Assembly: GCA_964485815.1 (NCBI GenBank)
Contig: CAZAJX010000005.1
Span: 1 to 64,000, forward strand
Reading direction: 5' to 3'
DNA length: 64,000 nucleotides
Source: SFLA01 sp964485815
Lineage (GTDB): Bacteria > Bacillota > Clostridia > Oscillospirales > CAG-382
Shown here: positions 51,424-60,220 of the stretch, piece after piece
How the letters are laid out: each line of letters begins with the position of its first letter
Position numbering within the stretch: the stretch's first letter is position 1
Notes under the pieces: generated by a model
Seen by the model: the letters and a program-made list of their open reading frames with translations, nothing else
What the model was told of the DNA's origin: nothing
Database searches by the model: none
Made by a program: the position numbers and the translations under genes

Positions 51424-54400
51424 TTATCCCTTAACTACTATCTCTACCACGCATTCCTCGGATTCGCCGAGAAGGTTGTTGTAGGTGTAGGTAAACGTAT
51501 CGGTTCCGGTAAAGCCCTTGTCGGGATAGTATGCAAACGTTCCGTCATCGGACAAGGAAACCGTACCGCGCTCGGGCATAGATGCAAGGCTAAAGAGCTG
51601 ATACTCGTTATCGGGATTCAAGGTATCGTAATATACCGTTTCCTTGGTCGCTTCTCCGGTAAAGGTATCCTTTTTATCGGGCGTTACGTCAAGATCGCCC
51701 TTTGCGAAGTGATAAGTTGCATCGTAGAGCATACGGCAGAGGGGATCATCGGAATAGCCCATTGCGGAGATATTATCTCTATCGTTGTAATAAACGTGGA
51801 TGGAATCGATATATCCGTAAACCTCGCCGTAATAGAGATACAGCATATAGTTACGTGCAAAGTGTATATCGGACATTGCTTCGCGGGTATGCTCTATCTC
51901 AACGCTCATCTTGTTATACTTGGTGAGCATTGCGGTAGAATCAAAGCGCCACAGAGGTGCTTCAAGATCAAATACAACGTTGGGCTGCATATTTACAAAG
52001 TCAAAGCCCATTTCGTATCCGAGGAAATAACGGTTTGCGGTGTAATAAGGAATCCACCAGAAGTAGCTGCCCATATCGTGAACGATATCAGCAACCTCAG
52101 CAATAATGTGAGAATCGTCCTTGGACCAGATAACTTCCTCGTTCATCCAATAGAAGCCGCCCAATTCAAGGTTTTCATAGCCGCAATCAGCAAATTCCTG
52201 CTGGCACTTGCCAATATACCATCTGAGTATTTTTTCTCTGTCTTCGGCGGTTTTGGTGGTTTCGGGAACACCGTCGCCGTCAACGTCACCGAAATTATCT
52301 GTTTCGTTACTGATGGTAAGAATGGTAACGTATACCTGAACCTTATGGTCCTTGTAATCCTCGCCCAAAGTATCCTTTACGGTCTGAACGGTTTCCTCAA
52401 GAACGTCAAATCCGTATACGCCGTGGAAGGTGGTTTCAAACAGCCATTCCCAGTCGGACATAACAGGCACTTCGTGAGGAGCCGTGCCCGAAGGCAGAGG
52501 ATTTGCGGGAAGATATGCAAAGCCATCCATAAAGGTATCCTTTATGTTGCCGTCCTCATCAAGATATGCAACGTAAGGAAGAAGCATATCCTTTTTGGGA
52601 TTTTCAGCGTCTTTATCGCTGATATATACAAGGTTTATATCTTCTGCTTTAATAGGAGTGTTTTCGGTGGTAGCGTACTGCGCGTTATCGTAATTGCTGT
52701 AGAAAATTACACTGTCTATACCGCTGTCGGCAAGACGAACGGTTTTGCCGGTAACGGCTTTGGTGCCAAAGGCTTCCATTTCGTCGAGATACAGCCAGCC
52801 GTCTGCCTCTACGCGGAAGCGGACAAAGCGGGCAGAATAAGTCTTATCCAATTCAAATACATAATTTGCGTGGTGGTTATCTCTGACTTCGCCGTCATCG
52901 GAGGTCTTGCGGCTGCCTACCTTGTACCAGTTGACACCGTCATCGGAAAGGAAGACACCGCAGAATTTGGGGCGGTTTACAGCCCAACTGCCGTATTCAA
53001 GGAAGCTGAGCACCAATTTATCCACAGAGGATACCTTGCCCAGATCGTAAAAGAAGTTATATCCTTTGCCGCCGAACATATAGAAGTATTCGCCGGAAGC
53101 GCGATCGGTAGAAGCGGCACGCTTACCGTCGGTAAGTGCGGTGTTGGTAGCGGGTGAGGTATTTTTGGAGTATGTAAGGATATCTGCATAATGAACTGCC
53201 GAAACGTGCATTTCCACGCCCTTGAGCAGGTTCTGATACTTGGTGTAATCGGTTTCGGTTGCAGACCAGAATTCATCCTCTGTAACAACGGGAAGATCAA
53301 GAGGAGGATACATCTCGTTAAGCACCTTATCGGAATAGCCTGCAAGTACCTCTATTTCTTCTACCCAGAAAGCGCCTGTTCCGCCGAATTCAAAGCGAAC
53401 CTGCTTCACATTTACATACTCGCTGAGGATAAGAGTATATGCGAAATGAGTTCCGCCCGCAGGAGCGTATACTCTGCCAAGCAAAACGAAATCCTTGCCA
53501 TCCTTGGAGCCGTAAACGTCCACGTAATCGGGATAAGCGATATCGGGACCAATGCCCATAGCGTGAACGCGGAAGCCGAATACGTTATCGTAGCTTTCGC
53601 CCAGATTAACGGTTATCTTGGGAGCGCTTCCGTCTTTGCCCTTGAAGCCTACCCAATAATCCTCACCGAAGAAACGTCCCGTGGGGTTTCCGTCGGTAAG
53701 TAAGGTTTTTAAATTCTCATCATACTTTTCGCCTGCGGCGGGAGCGCGATCGTCAAAGCTGCAATCGGAATACGAATAAGACTTGCTGTACGCAATATTT
53801 GCGGAAACCAGATAATCCGCCTTTTCGGAGGTGGAAAGAGCTTTCCAAGCGGTTTTATCTATATTTTCGTTTTTGTATGCTTCGAGAGTTGACGCACTCG
53901 TATTCTTTGCGGGAACGTCTGCGTATACCTCGATCTCATCTAAAAAGAAGAATGCGGACGTAAGATATACACGTATCTTAAGGTACCTGTAATCAACGGG
54001 CTTTTCCAGCAAAAGAGTTGCGGTACAAATGCTTCTGTCTGCTTTGGGAGTGAAATAAACGGTATCCAGACCTTCCCAGTCCTCGCCGTCATTAGAACCG
54101 CTGATTCGGATATGGGAGGGTAATTTTACTCCGTCGGAATAAAATTCAAAGGCACGAACGGATATTTCGGTAAGACGTTTGCCGTCATCGCCCAGATCAA
54201 GTATAAACTGTCCGTTGGATTCAAAGCCCACCATTCTCGCGTCGGTATAATGAACATAAGTATCGGGAGTTTTCTGACCGTCGGTAAGCTGTTGTCCGCA
54301 GTAATCCTCATATCTGGTGGATGCGGGAACAAGGGACTTATAAGGTTTGCCAACGCTCACAAGCGTTCTGTTTGCGTTTTCGGGATCGTATGACACTTCA

Positions 54401-54513
54401 CCATCACCTGAGCTTTCGTTAACGTTCGTGCTTTCTTCATTAGGTGTTGTGCAAGAGCAAAAAACAAACAACACCGCAAGGAAGAGCGAAAGTATTCTGA
54501 CAAAGCGTTTCAT
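51424..54513 (-). CDS. Large surface lipoprotein: three discoidin-like domains, DUF4855, Ig-like tail
   Basis: 1029 residues; lipobox FCSC near 20. Residues about 50-205, 225-395 and 425-585 are F5/8-type modules, each ending in an LDEIEV- or VEEIEV-like strand. About 590-920 matches DUF4855 (SGIDSVIFYSNY, LELGGFYWMNEEVIW, SYFWWIPYY), a glycoside-hydrolase-like barrel. The last 75 residues form a cadherin/Ig-like repeat (GTFAYYPDKGFTGTDTFTY). Carbohydrate binding is likely. It has a strong promoter and AGAGAGGT before the ATG. Confidence 0.85.
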   Translation of the reverse strand: MKRFVRILSLFLAVLFVFCSCTTPNEESTNVNESSGDGEVSYDPENANRTLVSVGKPYKSLVPASTRYEDYCGQQLTDGQKTPDTYVHYTDARMVGFESNGQFILDLGDDGKRLTEISVRAFEFYSDGVKLPSHIRISGSNDGEDWEGLDTVYFTPKADRSICTATLLLEKPVDYRYLKIRVYLTSAFFFLDEIEVYADVPAKNTSASTLEAYKNENIDKTAWKALSTSEKADYLVSANIAYSKSYSYSDCSFDDRAPAAGEKYDENLKTLLTDGNPTGRFFGEDYWVGFKGKDGSAPKITVNLGESYDNVFGFRVHAMGIGPDIAYPDYVDVYGSKDGKDFVLLGRVYAPAGGTHFAYTLILSEYVNVKQVRFEFGGTGAFWVEEIEVLAGYSDKVLNEMYPPLDLPVVTEDEFWSATETDYTKYQNLLKGVEMHVSAVHYADILTYSKNTSPATNTALTDGKRAASTDRASGEYFYMFGGKGYNFFYDLGKVSSVDKLVLSFLEYGSWAVNRPKFCGVFLSDDGVNWYKVGSRKTSDDGEVRDNHHANYVFELDKTYSARFVRFRVEADGWLYLDEMEAFGTKAVTGKTVRLADSGIDSVIFYSNYDNAQYATTENTPIKAEDINLVYISDKDAENPKKDMLLPYVAYLDEDGNIKDTFMDGFAYLPANPLPSGTAPHEVPVMSDWEWLFETTFHGVYGFDVLEETVQTVKDTLGEDYKDHKVQVYVTILTISNETDNFGDVDGDGVPETTKTAEDREKILRWYIGKCQQEFADCGYENLELGGFYWMNEEVIWSKDDSHIIAEVADIVHDMGSYFWWIPYYTANRYFLGYEMGFDFVNMQPNVVFDLEAPLWRFDSTAMLTKYNKMSVEIEHTREAMSDIHFARNYMLYLYYGEVYGYIDSIHVYYNDRDNISAMGYSDDPLCRMLYDATYHFAKGDLDVTPDKKDTFTGEATKETVYYDTLNPDNEYQLFSLASMPERGTVSLSDDGTFAYYPDKGFTGTDTFTYTYNNLLGESEECVVEIVVKG

Positions 54514-54565
54514 TGGGTTACCTCTCTCTGCCGCATCTGATTCGGCATATTTATATACATTATAT

Positions 54566-54594
54566 ATTTTACCTTGTTTTTAACAAAAAGTCAA
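54566..54594 (-). promoter_or_regulatory. Promoter of the DUF4855 lipoprotein gene
   Basis: Minus strand: TTGACT (54594-54589), 17-nt spacer, TAAAAT (54571-54566). Confidence 0.75.
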
Positions 54595-54682
54595 CACAAA
54601 AAGACCTCACTTACAATCTCAGACCGACATAAACTGAAGTAAGCGCAAAAAGCGCAAGGAAAGTAAAGGAGAAAAAGATTTA

Positions 54683-55537
54683 ATGGCAACATTTTCAAAT
54701 ACCGCCACGTTATCCTACAGCGGCGGTACTGTAAATTCAAATACCGTATTCGGGACTATACAAGAGGCCCTTACCATAACCAAAACGGCTGTAAACGAGA
54801 ATTACACCGTAGGCGATACCGTAACCTATATCGTAAGCCTGGTAAATAACGGCAGCAGCGATCTGAACGGCGTGAACGTTACCGACGATATGGGCAGTTA
54901 TCTGTGCAACGTAACAACGGTATATCCGCTGGAATACAACGAGGGCAATGTTAGATATTATGTAAACGGGACTCTTCAGGATGCCCCTACCGTAACACAA
55001 AACGGAAACGTTGTTTTTTCCGGTCTTACCGTCCCCGCAGGGGGTAATGCTATGCTGATATACGAAGCAACGGTTACACGCTACGCACCGCCCCAAAGCG
55101 AAGGTCAGATAAACAACACCGCTACGGTGTGCGGTATATGCATTAACACCTGCATAAGCGATACCGCTACCGTAACCGCCACCGATGAACCCAGACTTTC
55201 TATATGCAAAGCGGTTTCTCCTGCGGTGGTAAACGCAAACGGCACGCTGACTTATACCTTCACCATACAAAACACGGGCAACGTGGAGGCTGTCGCTACG
55301 GACAACGTGGTGATAACGGACATTTTCGATCCCGTTTTGAATATAACCTCCGTGGTCTACAACGATACCCCCTGGTCCTCTCCCGCAAACTACACCTACA
55401 GCAATATTACGGGACAGTTCACCACGGGAGTCGGTCAGATAACCGTTCCCGCCGCCACCTACGAGCAGGACGCCACCTGCGGTTGGATGGTAACTCCCGG
55501 TGTAAGCACCCTTACCGTAACGGGAACAATTCAATAA
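54683..55537 (+). CDS. DUF11-repeat protein without signal peptide
   Basis: 284 residues with AAAGGAG upstream. Two DUF11 units: the first about 28-155 (TKTAVNENYTVGDTVTYIVSLVNNG, split as TKTAVNENYTVGDT and VTYIVSLVNNG), the second about 170-284 (CKAVSPAVVNANGTLTYTFTIQN). These beta-sandwich repeats are typical of exported surface proteins, yet the protein starts directly with ATFSNTATLSYSGG and has no leader, anchor or LPXTG motif. Several Cys residues are clustered near 145-155. It may be a cell- or spore-surface protein exported without a leader, or act inside the cell. Confidence 0.75.
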   Translation: MATFSNTATLSYSGGTVNSNTVFGTIQEALTITKTAVNENYTVGDTVTYIVSLVNNGSSDLNGVNVTDDMGSYLCNVTTVYPLEYNEGNVRYYVNGTLQDAPTVTQNGNVVFSGLTVPAGGNAMLIYEATVTRYAPPQSEGQINNTATVCGICINTCISDTATVTATDEPRLSICKAVSPAVVNANGTLTYTFTIQNTGNVEAVATDNVVITDIFDPVLNITSVVYNDTPWSSPANYTYSNITGQFTTGVGQITVPAATYEQDATCGWMVTPGVSTLTVTGTIQ

Positions 55538-55544
55538 CAACAAT

Positions 55545-55585
55545 CACCCCAAGAAGTCTAACGGCTTCTTGAGGACCCCGACAGC
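55545..55585 (+). repeat. Gene-end hairpin repeat, unit F
   Basis: CACCCCAAGAAG pairs with CTTCTTGAGG (one mismatch), then ACCCCGACAGC. It sits directly after the DUF11 gene. Confidence 0.75.
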
Positions 55586-55614
55586 AAAAAGAGCAGATAA
55601 AATCTGCTCTTTTT
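55586..55614. terminator. Bidirectional hairpin terminator
   Basis: AAAAAGAGCAGA (55586-55597) pairs with TCTGCTCTTTTT (55603-55614). It lies between the convergent DUF11 and sigma-factor genes. Confidence 0.88.
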
Positions 55615-55616
55615 GG

Positions 55617-57236
55617 CTATTCAGGGAGAATGTCCGTAAACATTAAAAGGTTTGTGGTAACCGCTTCCCTTGATGTAACGGGGTTGAAGGTGCCGTCGGC
55701 ATACAGAATGTCCATTACCATCATGGCGACGGCGTTACCGATAAAGCCGCCGACAGCGTCGGCAGTGACCATATCGTGCATTTGCTCGGGATATTGGTTA
55801 CAGAGGATTGATGCATATTCAAGAGCGAAGGGAGCGACTTTTTCCTTATAGCTTTCTTCAAGCGCGGGAATCTTGGCGAAAAACTCGTTATAGCCGCCCT
55901 TGACGAGCATTATGTTAACCTTACCATCTTCGGTAATAAACTCTCTTTCCTTGAGGCGGGCAAACTTTTCCGCATTTGCTTCGTTTTTGGTAAGAGTGCC
56001 GTTCAAAAGCTCGTATACGTATTCGTAATCCGAGGTAAGGTTGTTTTCCCAATGTCCCTTACGGGATGAAAGACGGGAATCTATGGACCATGAATATAGC
56101 GTGGGATACTTATCCGACCAGCGGTTCATACTGCCGCATGACCAGTAATTATATACCGGAAGCTTGGATACATAATCGGGATCGGAAGGCTTCATATCAC
56201 ATTCAATGTATGCGAAAAAATCTCCGCCTGCGGTGGTTTTGATTTTATATTTGTCCAAATTTCTGTACAGCGAAATGCCGCATTTATTTCCTATTCCATA
56301 GAATATTGCCGCCGCTTCAAAAAGCTGTCTGTTTCCGCTTGGGATATATAGGTCGGTTACATCCTTAACAGACTCAATGACTTTAGGCGCATATTCCTTT
56401 GCAAGAACCTCAGCAAGGGAAAGCTGAAGTGTTCTTTTCTTGTCCTCAAGTTCCAAAGAATAAGTTTCGGGAGAAAACCTGACGTATGTGGTATATCTGC
56501 CGTCGGACTGCTTTGCAAGGAATCCGTTTTCTTCCAGAAAAGCAACCTTATCCTCGATATACACAGGAGTAACGCCAAGCTCTTCGGCTATTTCTTCAAG
56601 ATTTCTGGGCTCAAAATACACGCTGTAAACTATATTGCAGTTAAGCTTATCGCCGAGATAAAACTCGGGACCACTGTTTGCGCCCGGATTTCCGCCGTGT
56701 CCGAACACAACGGGAACATAAGGGGATATGCCAAGTTTTCCTATTTTTCTTTCCATTGTAAAACTCTCCTTTAATTCGTTTCTCGCTTTGTTGAGATGCC
56801 ACTTTACGGTACCCTCGGGCATATTCAAAGCTTTTGATATGGTGGAAACCGATTTGTTTTCGTAATAAAACATATAAACTATCTTGCGGCGTGACTTTGT
56901 GAGAAAAGCTACCTCTCTGCGAAGACGGAAAAGCTCTTCATCAGGGTCTTCAAGCGAGTAATCCTCGTAATACGGTAATATTACGTTATCCAGAGAAACG
57001 CCCTCTTGCTTTTTCTTGCGGGAAACGTACTTTGAATAGGTATAATGACTTATACGCCAGATATAGCCTTCTATATTGGCAATATCGTCCGCTTTAAGGA
57101 GGGAAAGATATACCTCCTGCACGATATCCGATGCCATATCCTCTGCCTCATCAAAGGAAAAGGACTTTTTTACCGCAAAGCCGTAGATCTTTTGCAGATA
57201 TTCGGTTATGATCTTGTCTGCTTTTTGTTTATCCAT
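55617..57236 (-). CDS. ECF-type sigma factor with large C-terminal domain
   Basis: 539 residues; an ordinary ECF sigma is under 200. Region 2 (about 8-75, DMASDIVQEVYLSLL, GYIWRISHYTYSKY) and region 4 (about 105-155, RRKIVYMFYYENKSVSTISKAL, EGTVKWHLNKAR) are clear. The remaining 380 residues include a winged-helix-like stretch near 215-255 (LEEIAEELGVTPVYIEDKVAFLEENGFL) and an unidentified domain with many aromatics. No anti-sigma gene is adjacent, so the C-terminal part may sense the signal itself. GGAG precedes the ATG. Confidence 0.85.
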   Translation of the reverse strand: MDKQKADKIITEYLQKIYGFAVKKSFSFDEAEDMASDIVQEVYLSLLKADDIANIEGYIWRISHYTYSKYVSRKKKQEGVSLDNVILPYYEDYSLEDPDEELFRLRREVAFLTKSRRKIVYMFYYENKSVSTISKALNMPEGTVKWHLNKARNELKESFTMERKIGKLGISPYVPVVFGHGGNPGANSGPEFYLGDKLNCNIVYSVYFEPRNLEEIAEELGVTPVYIEDKVAFLEENGFLAKQSDGRYTTYVRFSPETYSLELEDKKRTLQLSLAEVLAKEYAPKVIESVKDVTDLYIPSGNRQLFEAAAIFYGIGNKCGISLYRNLDKYKIKTTAGGDFFAYIECDMKPSDPDYVSKLPVYNYWSCGSMNRWSDKYPTLYSWSIDSRLSSRKGHWENNLTSDYEYVYELLNGTLTKNEANAEKFARLKEREFITEDGKVNIMLVKGGYNEFFAKIPALEESYKEKVAPFALEYASILCNQYPEQMHDMVTADAVGGFIGNAVAMMVMDILYADGTFNPVTSREAVTTNLLMFTDILPE

Positions 57237-57310
57237 TTTATTAACTCCGACGCCGTTTGACTATATAGTGGAGAAGTTTTACAAAAGGTTGGCGAATGTT
57301 ACAAATATTT

Positions 57311-57345
57311 TTAAAATTTTTCCCACGGCGTTTTTCCGTGGGAAA
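57311..57345 (-). terminator. Terminator of the M28 peptidase gene
   Basis: TTTCCCACGG (57319-57328) pairs with CCGTGGGAAA (57336-57345); on the minus strand AAATTTTAAAA follows. It separates the peptidase operon from the sigma-factor gene. Confidence 0.75.
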
Positions 57346-57351
57346 TTTATA

Positions 57352-58578
57352 TTATTTAGGTGCGCGTTTGCGAGTGAGATATACGTCCAGTTTTTCTTTT
57401 ATACCGTCGGGAATCTTTTTGTCCACGGGGCAGAGCGCCGCGTTTGCCATACGGGAGGTAAAGGCGGTTATAAACTCAACATCCTTTTCCATATGCTCGC
57501 CCTTCATAACAGCCATGGTATCGTAGCTGTTGTGGATGGTGGCGGTGTTATTGGGTGCGATACGGGCAAAAGAAACTGCAGGCACGCCCTTATCCGCAAA
57601 GGGGGTGGAATCGCTGGAATATACGTCCTGACGGGTGGCAATACCGAAGCCGTATTCGGATGCGTAGTAGTTTATATAATGTACCAGCGCTTCCTCGGCG
57701 GTACAGCAGGCGATAAATTTACCCATAATACAGCCGATCATATCCAAGTTTATGTTGAGTGCGATCTTTTCCAATTCGCTTTCGTGAGAAGCGGTATATG
57801 CCTTTGAGCCCAAAAGCCCTCTCTCTTCGCTTCCGCACCAAACAAAGCGCAGACCGTATCTGTGAGGATTATTTACAAAATGCTCGGCTACGCCCAGAAT
57901 TCCGATACTGCCCGACATATTGTCGTATGCGCCCTGAGAAAGCGATGTAGAATCGTAATGAGCGGTAAGGACTATGTATTCGTCGATCTCGCCGGGCATA
58001 TCCAGCACTACGTTGCGGGAAACGCCTGCGTATTCATCCTGCTCAACAACTATCTTTGCGGTTTTCACGCCCTCGTTGATGATACGGATAGCATCCTTTG
58101 CATTGATGTTTACGCCAAGTATTTTATCGCCCTTGCTTACGTGGGGACGTAATTCTCTCTGGTCTATATCTTTATCGACATAATTCGCGTTTCCGTCATA
58201 GGTGATAAAGCCTGCCGCGCCCGCTTCGAATATATCACGGTACATCCAGTAGCCCATATAACCGTCAACAAGTACTATCTTGCCCTTGCAGAGAGAAAGG
58301 GAATATTTATCCGTATTGGTAAGGTAATAAAGGGGTGCTTCGATCTCTCCGCTTCCGCACAAAAGATATCCCTTGCAGGTTATCTCTTCCCCGTCGGCAT
58401 ACAGCTTTGCGTTTTTGATAGTTGCCATAGAAACTTCAAAATCTTCTATTTTAGCCTCAAGTCCCATTTCGGCGCAAAGACCTTTTATGTATTCGGCACA
58501 TCTCAATTCCGCATCGCTTCCGCCCATACGGACATACGCGGTGTCTTCAAAAATTTTCATTATCTTTTGTGTATTCAT
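57352..58578 (-). CDS. M28-family zinc aminopeptidase with PA insert
   Basis: 408 residues. Di-zinc site residues appear in VLTAHYDSTSLSQGAYDNMSG (His, Asp), CGSEERGLLGSKAY (Glu-Glu), NLDMIG (Asp) and IHNSYDT (His). A PA-type domain lies between about 100 and 190 (YLTNTDKYSLSLCKGKIVLVDG). There is no signal peptide, so it is probably cytosolic. AAAGGAG precedes the ATG. It lies 13 nt after the ceramidase-like gene, in one operon. Confidence 0.9.
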   Translation of the reverse strand: MNTQKIMKIFEDTAYVRMGGSDAELRCAEYIKGLCAEMGLEAKIEDFEVSMATIKNAKLYADGEEITCKGYLLCGSGEIEAPLYYLTNTDKYSLSLCKGKIVLVDGYMGYWMYRDIFEAGAAGFITYDGNANYVDKDIDQRELRPHVSKGDKILGVNINAKDAIRIINEGVKTAKIVVEQDEYAGVSRNVVLDMPGEIDEYIVLTAHYDSTSLSQGAYDNMSGSIGILGVAEHFVNNPHRYGLRFVWCGSEERGLLGSKAYTASHESELEKIALNINLDMIGCIMGKFIACCTAEEALVHYINYYASEYGFGIATRQDVYSSDSTPFADKGVPAVSFARIAPNNTATIHNSYDTMAVMKGEHMEKDVEFITAFTSRMANAALCPVDKKIPDGIKEKLDVYLTRKRAPK

Positions 58579-58591
58579 AAATATTGCTCCT

Positions 58592-60043
58592 TTAATCCTT
58601 TAAAAATTCATTAATCTTGGGGAAAATCTGCTTTTGAAGTTGGGGGATGGTATCACGGGTAGTCCAGCTGCACCAGTATGTATAACCGCCGAGAGTAAGC
58701 GAGCGGGGTGTGGCAACGTAGCTGTAATATCCATCGCATTGGTCAAGGGGAATTGTTTTTGAGCCGGTAAAGGTAGCTCTTAACCATGTGGTAAGTTCCA
58801 CAAGGCTTTCGCCCGGCACGCCCACAAAAAGATATTCGCCGAACCGCACGCAGGGAATATCGATCTCCACTTCCCTCTTTGCAAGGGTATCATCGTCAAA
58901 TCCGCAGATATCGAACACCATCGGTCCGTTATATATGGCCTTGTAATAATCGTCCACAGCGCGCTTTACCTGTGCGGGAGTTTTGGAAGGATCGGTCTTG
59001 TAAGTATCAAAGGTGTTTTTCGCCGCTTCGATCTTTTCCCATTGACCGTTGCGGGCATCATCTACCGTTTTCGGCATATCGTCCCGCATAGGAACGGTTA
59101 CCTTGAAGGTTTCGGTACGCAAAAAATCCGCGTTTTTCAAAGGACGGCGGTTCTTGCGGAATTCTTTGGAAATTTTATCCGCAATAGAAAGTCCTATCCG
59201 CTTGCACTCTGCGTCGCTGGAAATAAAATCGTCGATTCCGTCATAGCCTTTTTTGGTGGTAAGGTCTGCGCAGGGGCCGTTCATATAAATGGACGTGCCG
59301 CCGAACTCTTCTTCCAGATTTTGGGAAAGATAGCCGGGCCAATCGAAATCATAGCGGTACATCTGCGCTTTTCCTTCTACGGGGCGAAGCTCAAACAGCA
59401 CGGCTACATCGGGATGGGCGGCAAAGCGGGAAACCGAGCCCATCACTTTACCTTCCATATCCTTGAAAAGGAACATATATGCCAGAGGATCGTTTTGGTT
59501 ATCGAAATAAAGAGGCTCTTTTAAGGTTTCAAGGCGAGGGCGGTAGTCCTGCAACAGCATTATACCCTCGTTATTGGTGCAGGGCTTGCCGTTCTTATCA
59601 AAGCCCATACCCGTCCACACGGTTACACCGCCCAAGCCTTCCACGTATTGCTCGCGGTTGAAGGAATAATCCGTGCCCATATACGCCTCCGCCACCTCGC
59701 AGGTGAAGGGGACTGCAGAGGATTTCATTTTGTTTACCTCTTGGGAAACGCGGTGGATTATCGCATCCAATCCGTTATGTATGGAAAGTCCGCCGGGTGC
59801 GGCGTGAAGCTGTAATTCGTGGAAAACGATGCTCTTTTCGGGGATGCCGCATTTTTCCGACACGGATTTGCGGAAAGCGCGGGTGTCGGTTGCCCAGGTA
59901 AGTCCCGTATCAAATACGCAGAAAAGCACCTGCTCATCTCCCGAACGTATATACATAAGACGGCAGTAAAGGTCTGTATGGAAATCCCACACGGGTTCAA
60001 ATGCTCCCTTAAGGGATATTTTGGAAAAGCTGCACTCACTCAT
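58592..60043 (-). CDS. Neutral/alkaline ceramidase-like hydrolase
   Basis: 483 residues, no signal peptide, AGGAGG before the ATG. The layout resembles the N-terminal domain of neutral ceramidases and their uncharacterised bacterial relatives: a FHELQLHAAPGG block where ceramidases have HTHSGPG, RFAAHPDV with a probable metal His, a DFDWPGYLSQNLEEEFGG segment and YMNGPCADL. The similarity is in pattern rather than close identity. With the M28 peptidase it could degrade an amide- or peptide-containing substrate. Function not certain. Confidence 0.65.
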   Translation of the reverse strand: MSECSFSKISLKGAFEPVWDFHTDLYCRLMYIRSGDEQVLFCVFDTGLTWATDTRAFRKSVSEKCGIPEKSIVFHELQLHAAPGGLSIHNGLDAIIHRVSQEVNKMKSSAVPFTCEVAEAYMGTDYSFNREQYVEGLGGVTVWTGMGFDKNGKPCTNNEGIMLLQDYRPRLETLKEPLYFDNQNDPLAYMFLFKDMEGKVMGSVSRFAAHPDVAVLFELRPVEGKAQMYRYDFDWPGYLSQNLEEEFGGTSIYMNGPCADLTTKKGYDGIDDFISSDAECKRIGLSIADKISKEFRKNRRPLKNADFLRTETFKVTVPMRDDMPKTVDDARNGQWEKIEAAKNTFDTYKTDPSKTPAQVKRAVDDYYKAIYNGPMVFDICGFDDDTLAKREVEIDIPCVRFGEYLFVGVPGESLVELTTWLRATFTGSKTIPLDQCDGYYSYVATPRSLTLGGYTYWCSWTTRDTIPQLQKQIFPKINEFLKD

Positions 60044-60074
60044 TCAAAACGCCTCCTTTTAACGAGTTTATTTA

Positions 60075-60103
60075 ATTGTAGCACAAAAGAAGCGGCTTTT
60101 CAA
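60075..60103 (-). promoter_or_regulatory. Promoter of the ceramidase-like/M28 operon
   Basis: Minus strand: TTGAAA (60103-60098), 17-nt spacer, TACAAT (60080-60075) with a TG extension. Confidence 0.75.
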
Positions 60104-60158
60104 TCGGTTTTTCCAATTCAAATCAACCGTTGCGTGAATAAATATCCGCGCCGATTGC

Positions 60159-60187
60159 TTGAATAAGCGGTTTTTGTATGTTATACT
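60159..60187 (+). promoter_or_regulatory. Promoter of the XRE gene at 60221
   Basis: TTGAAT (60159-60164), 17-nt spacer, TATACT (60182-60187). Confidence 0.75.
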
Positions 60188-60220
60188 TATTCTATATTAC
60201 TATGAGAGGCGTGGTGCGGT

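Noticed and set aside
51397..53157. 586-residue open frame antisense to the DUF4855 lipoprotein gene
   Set aside because: The sense frame has clear domains and a promoter; the antisense frame has none.
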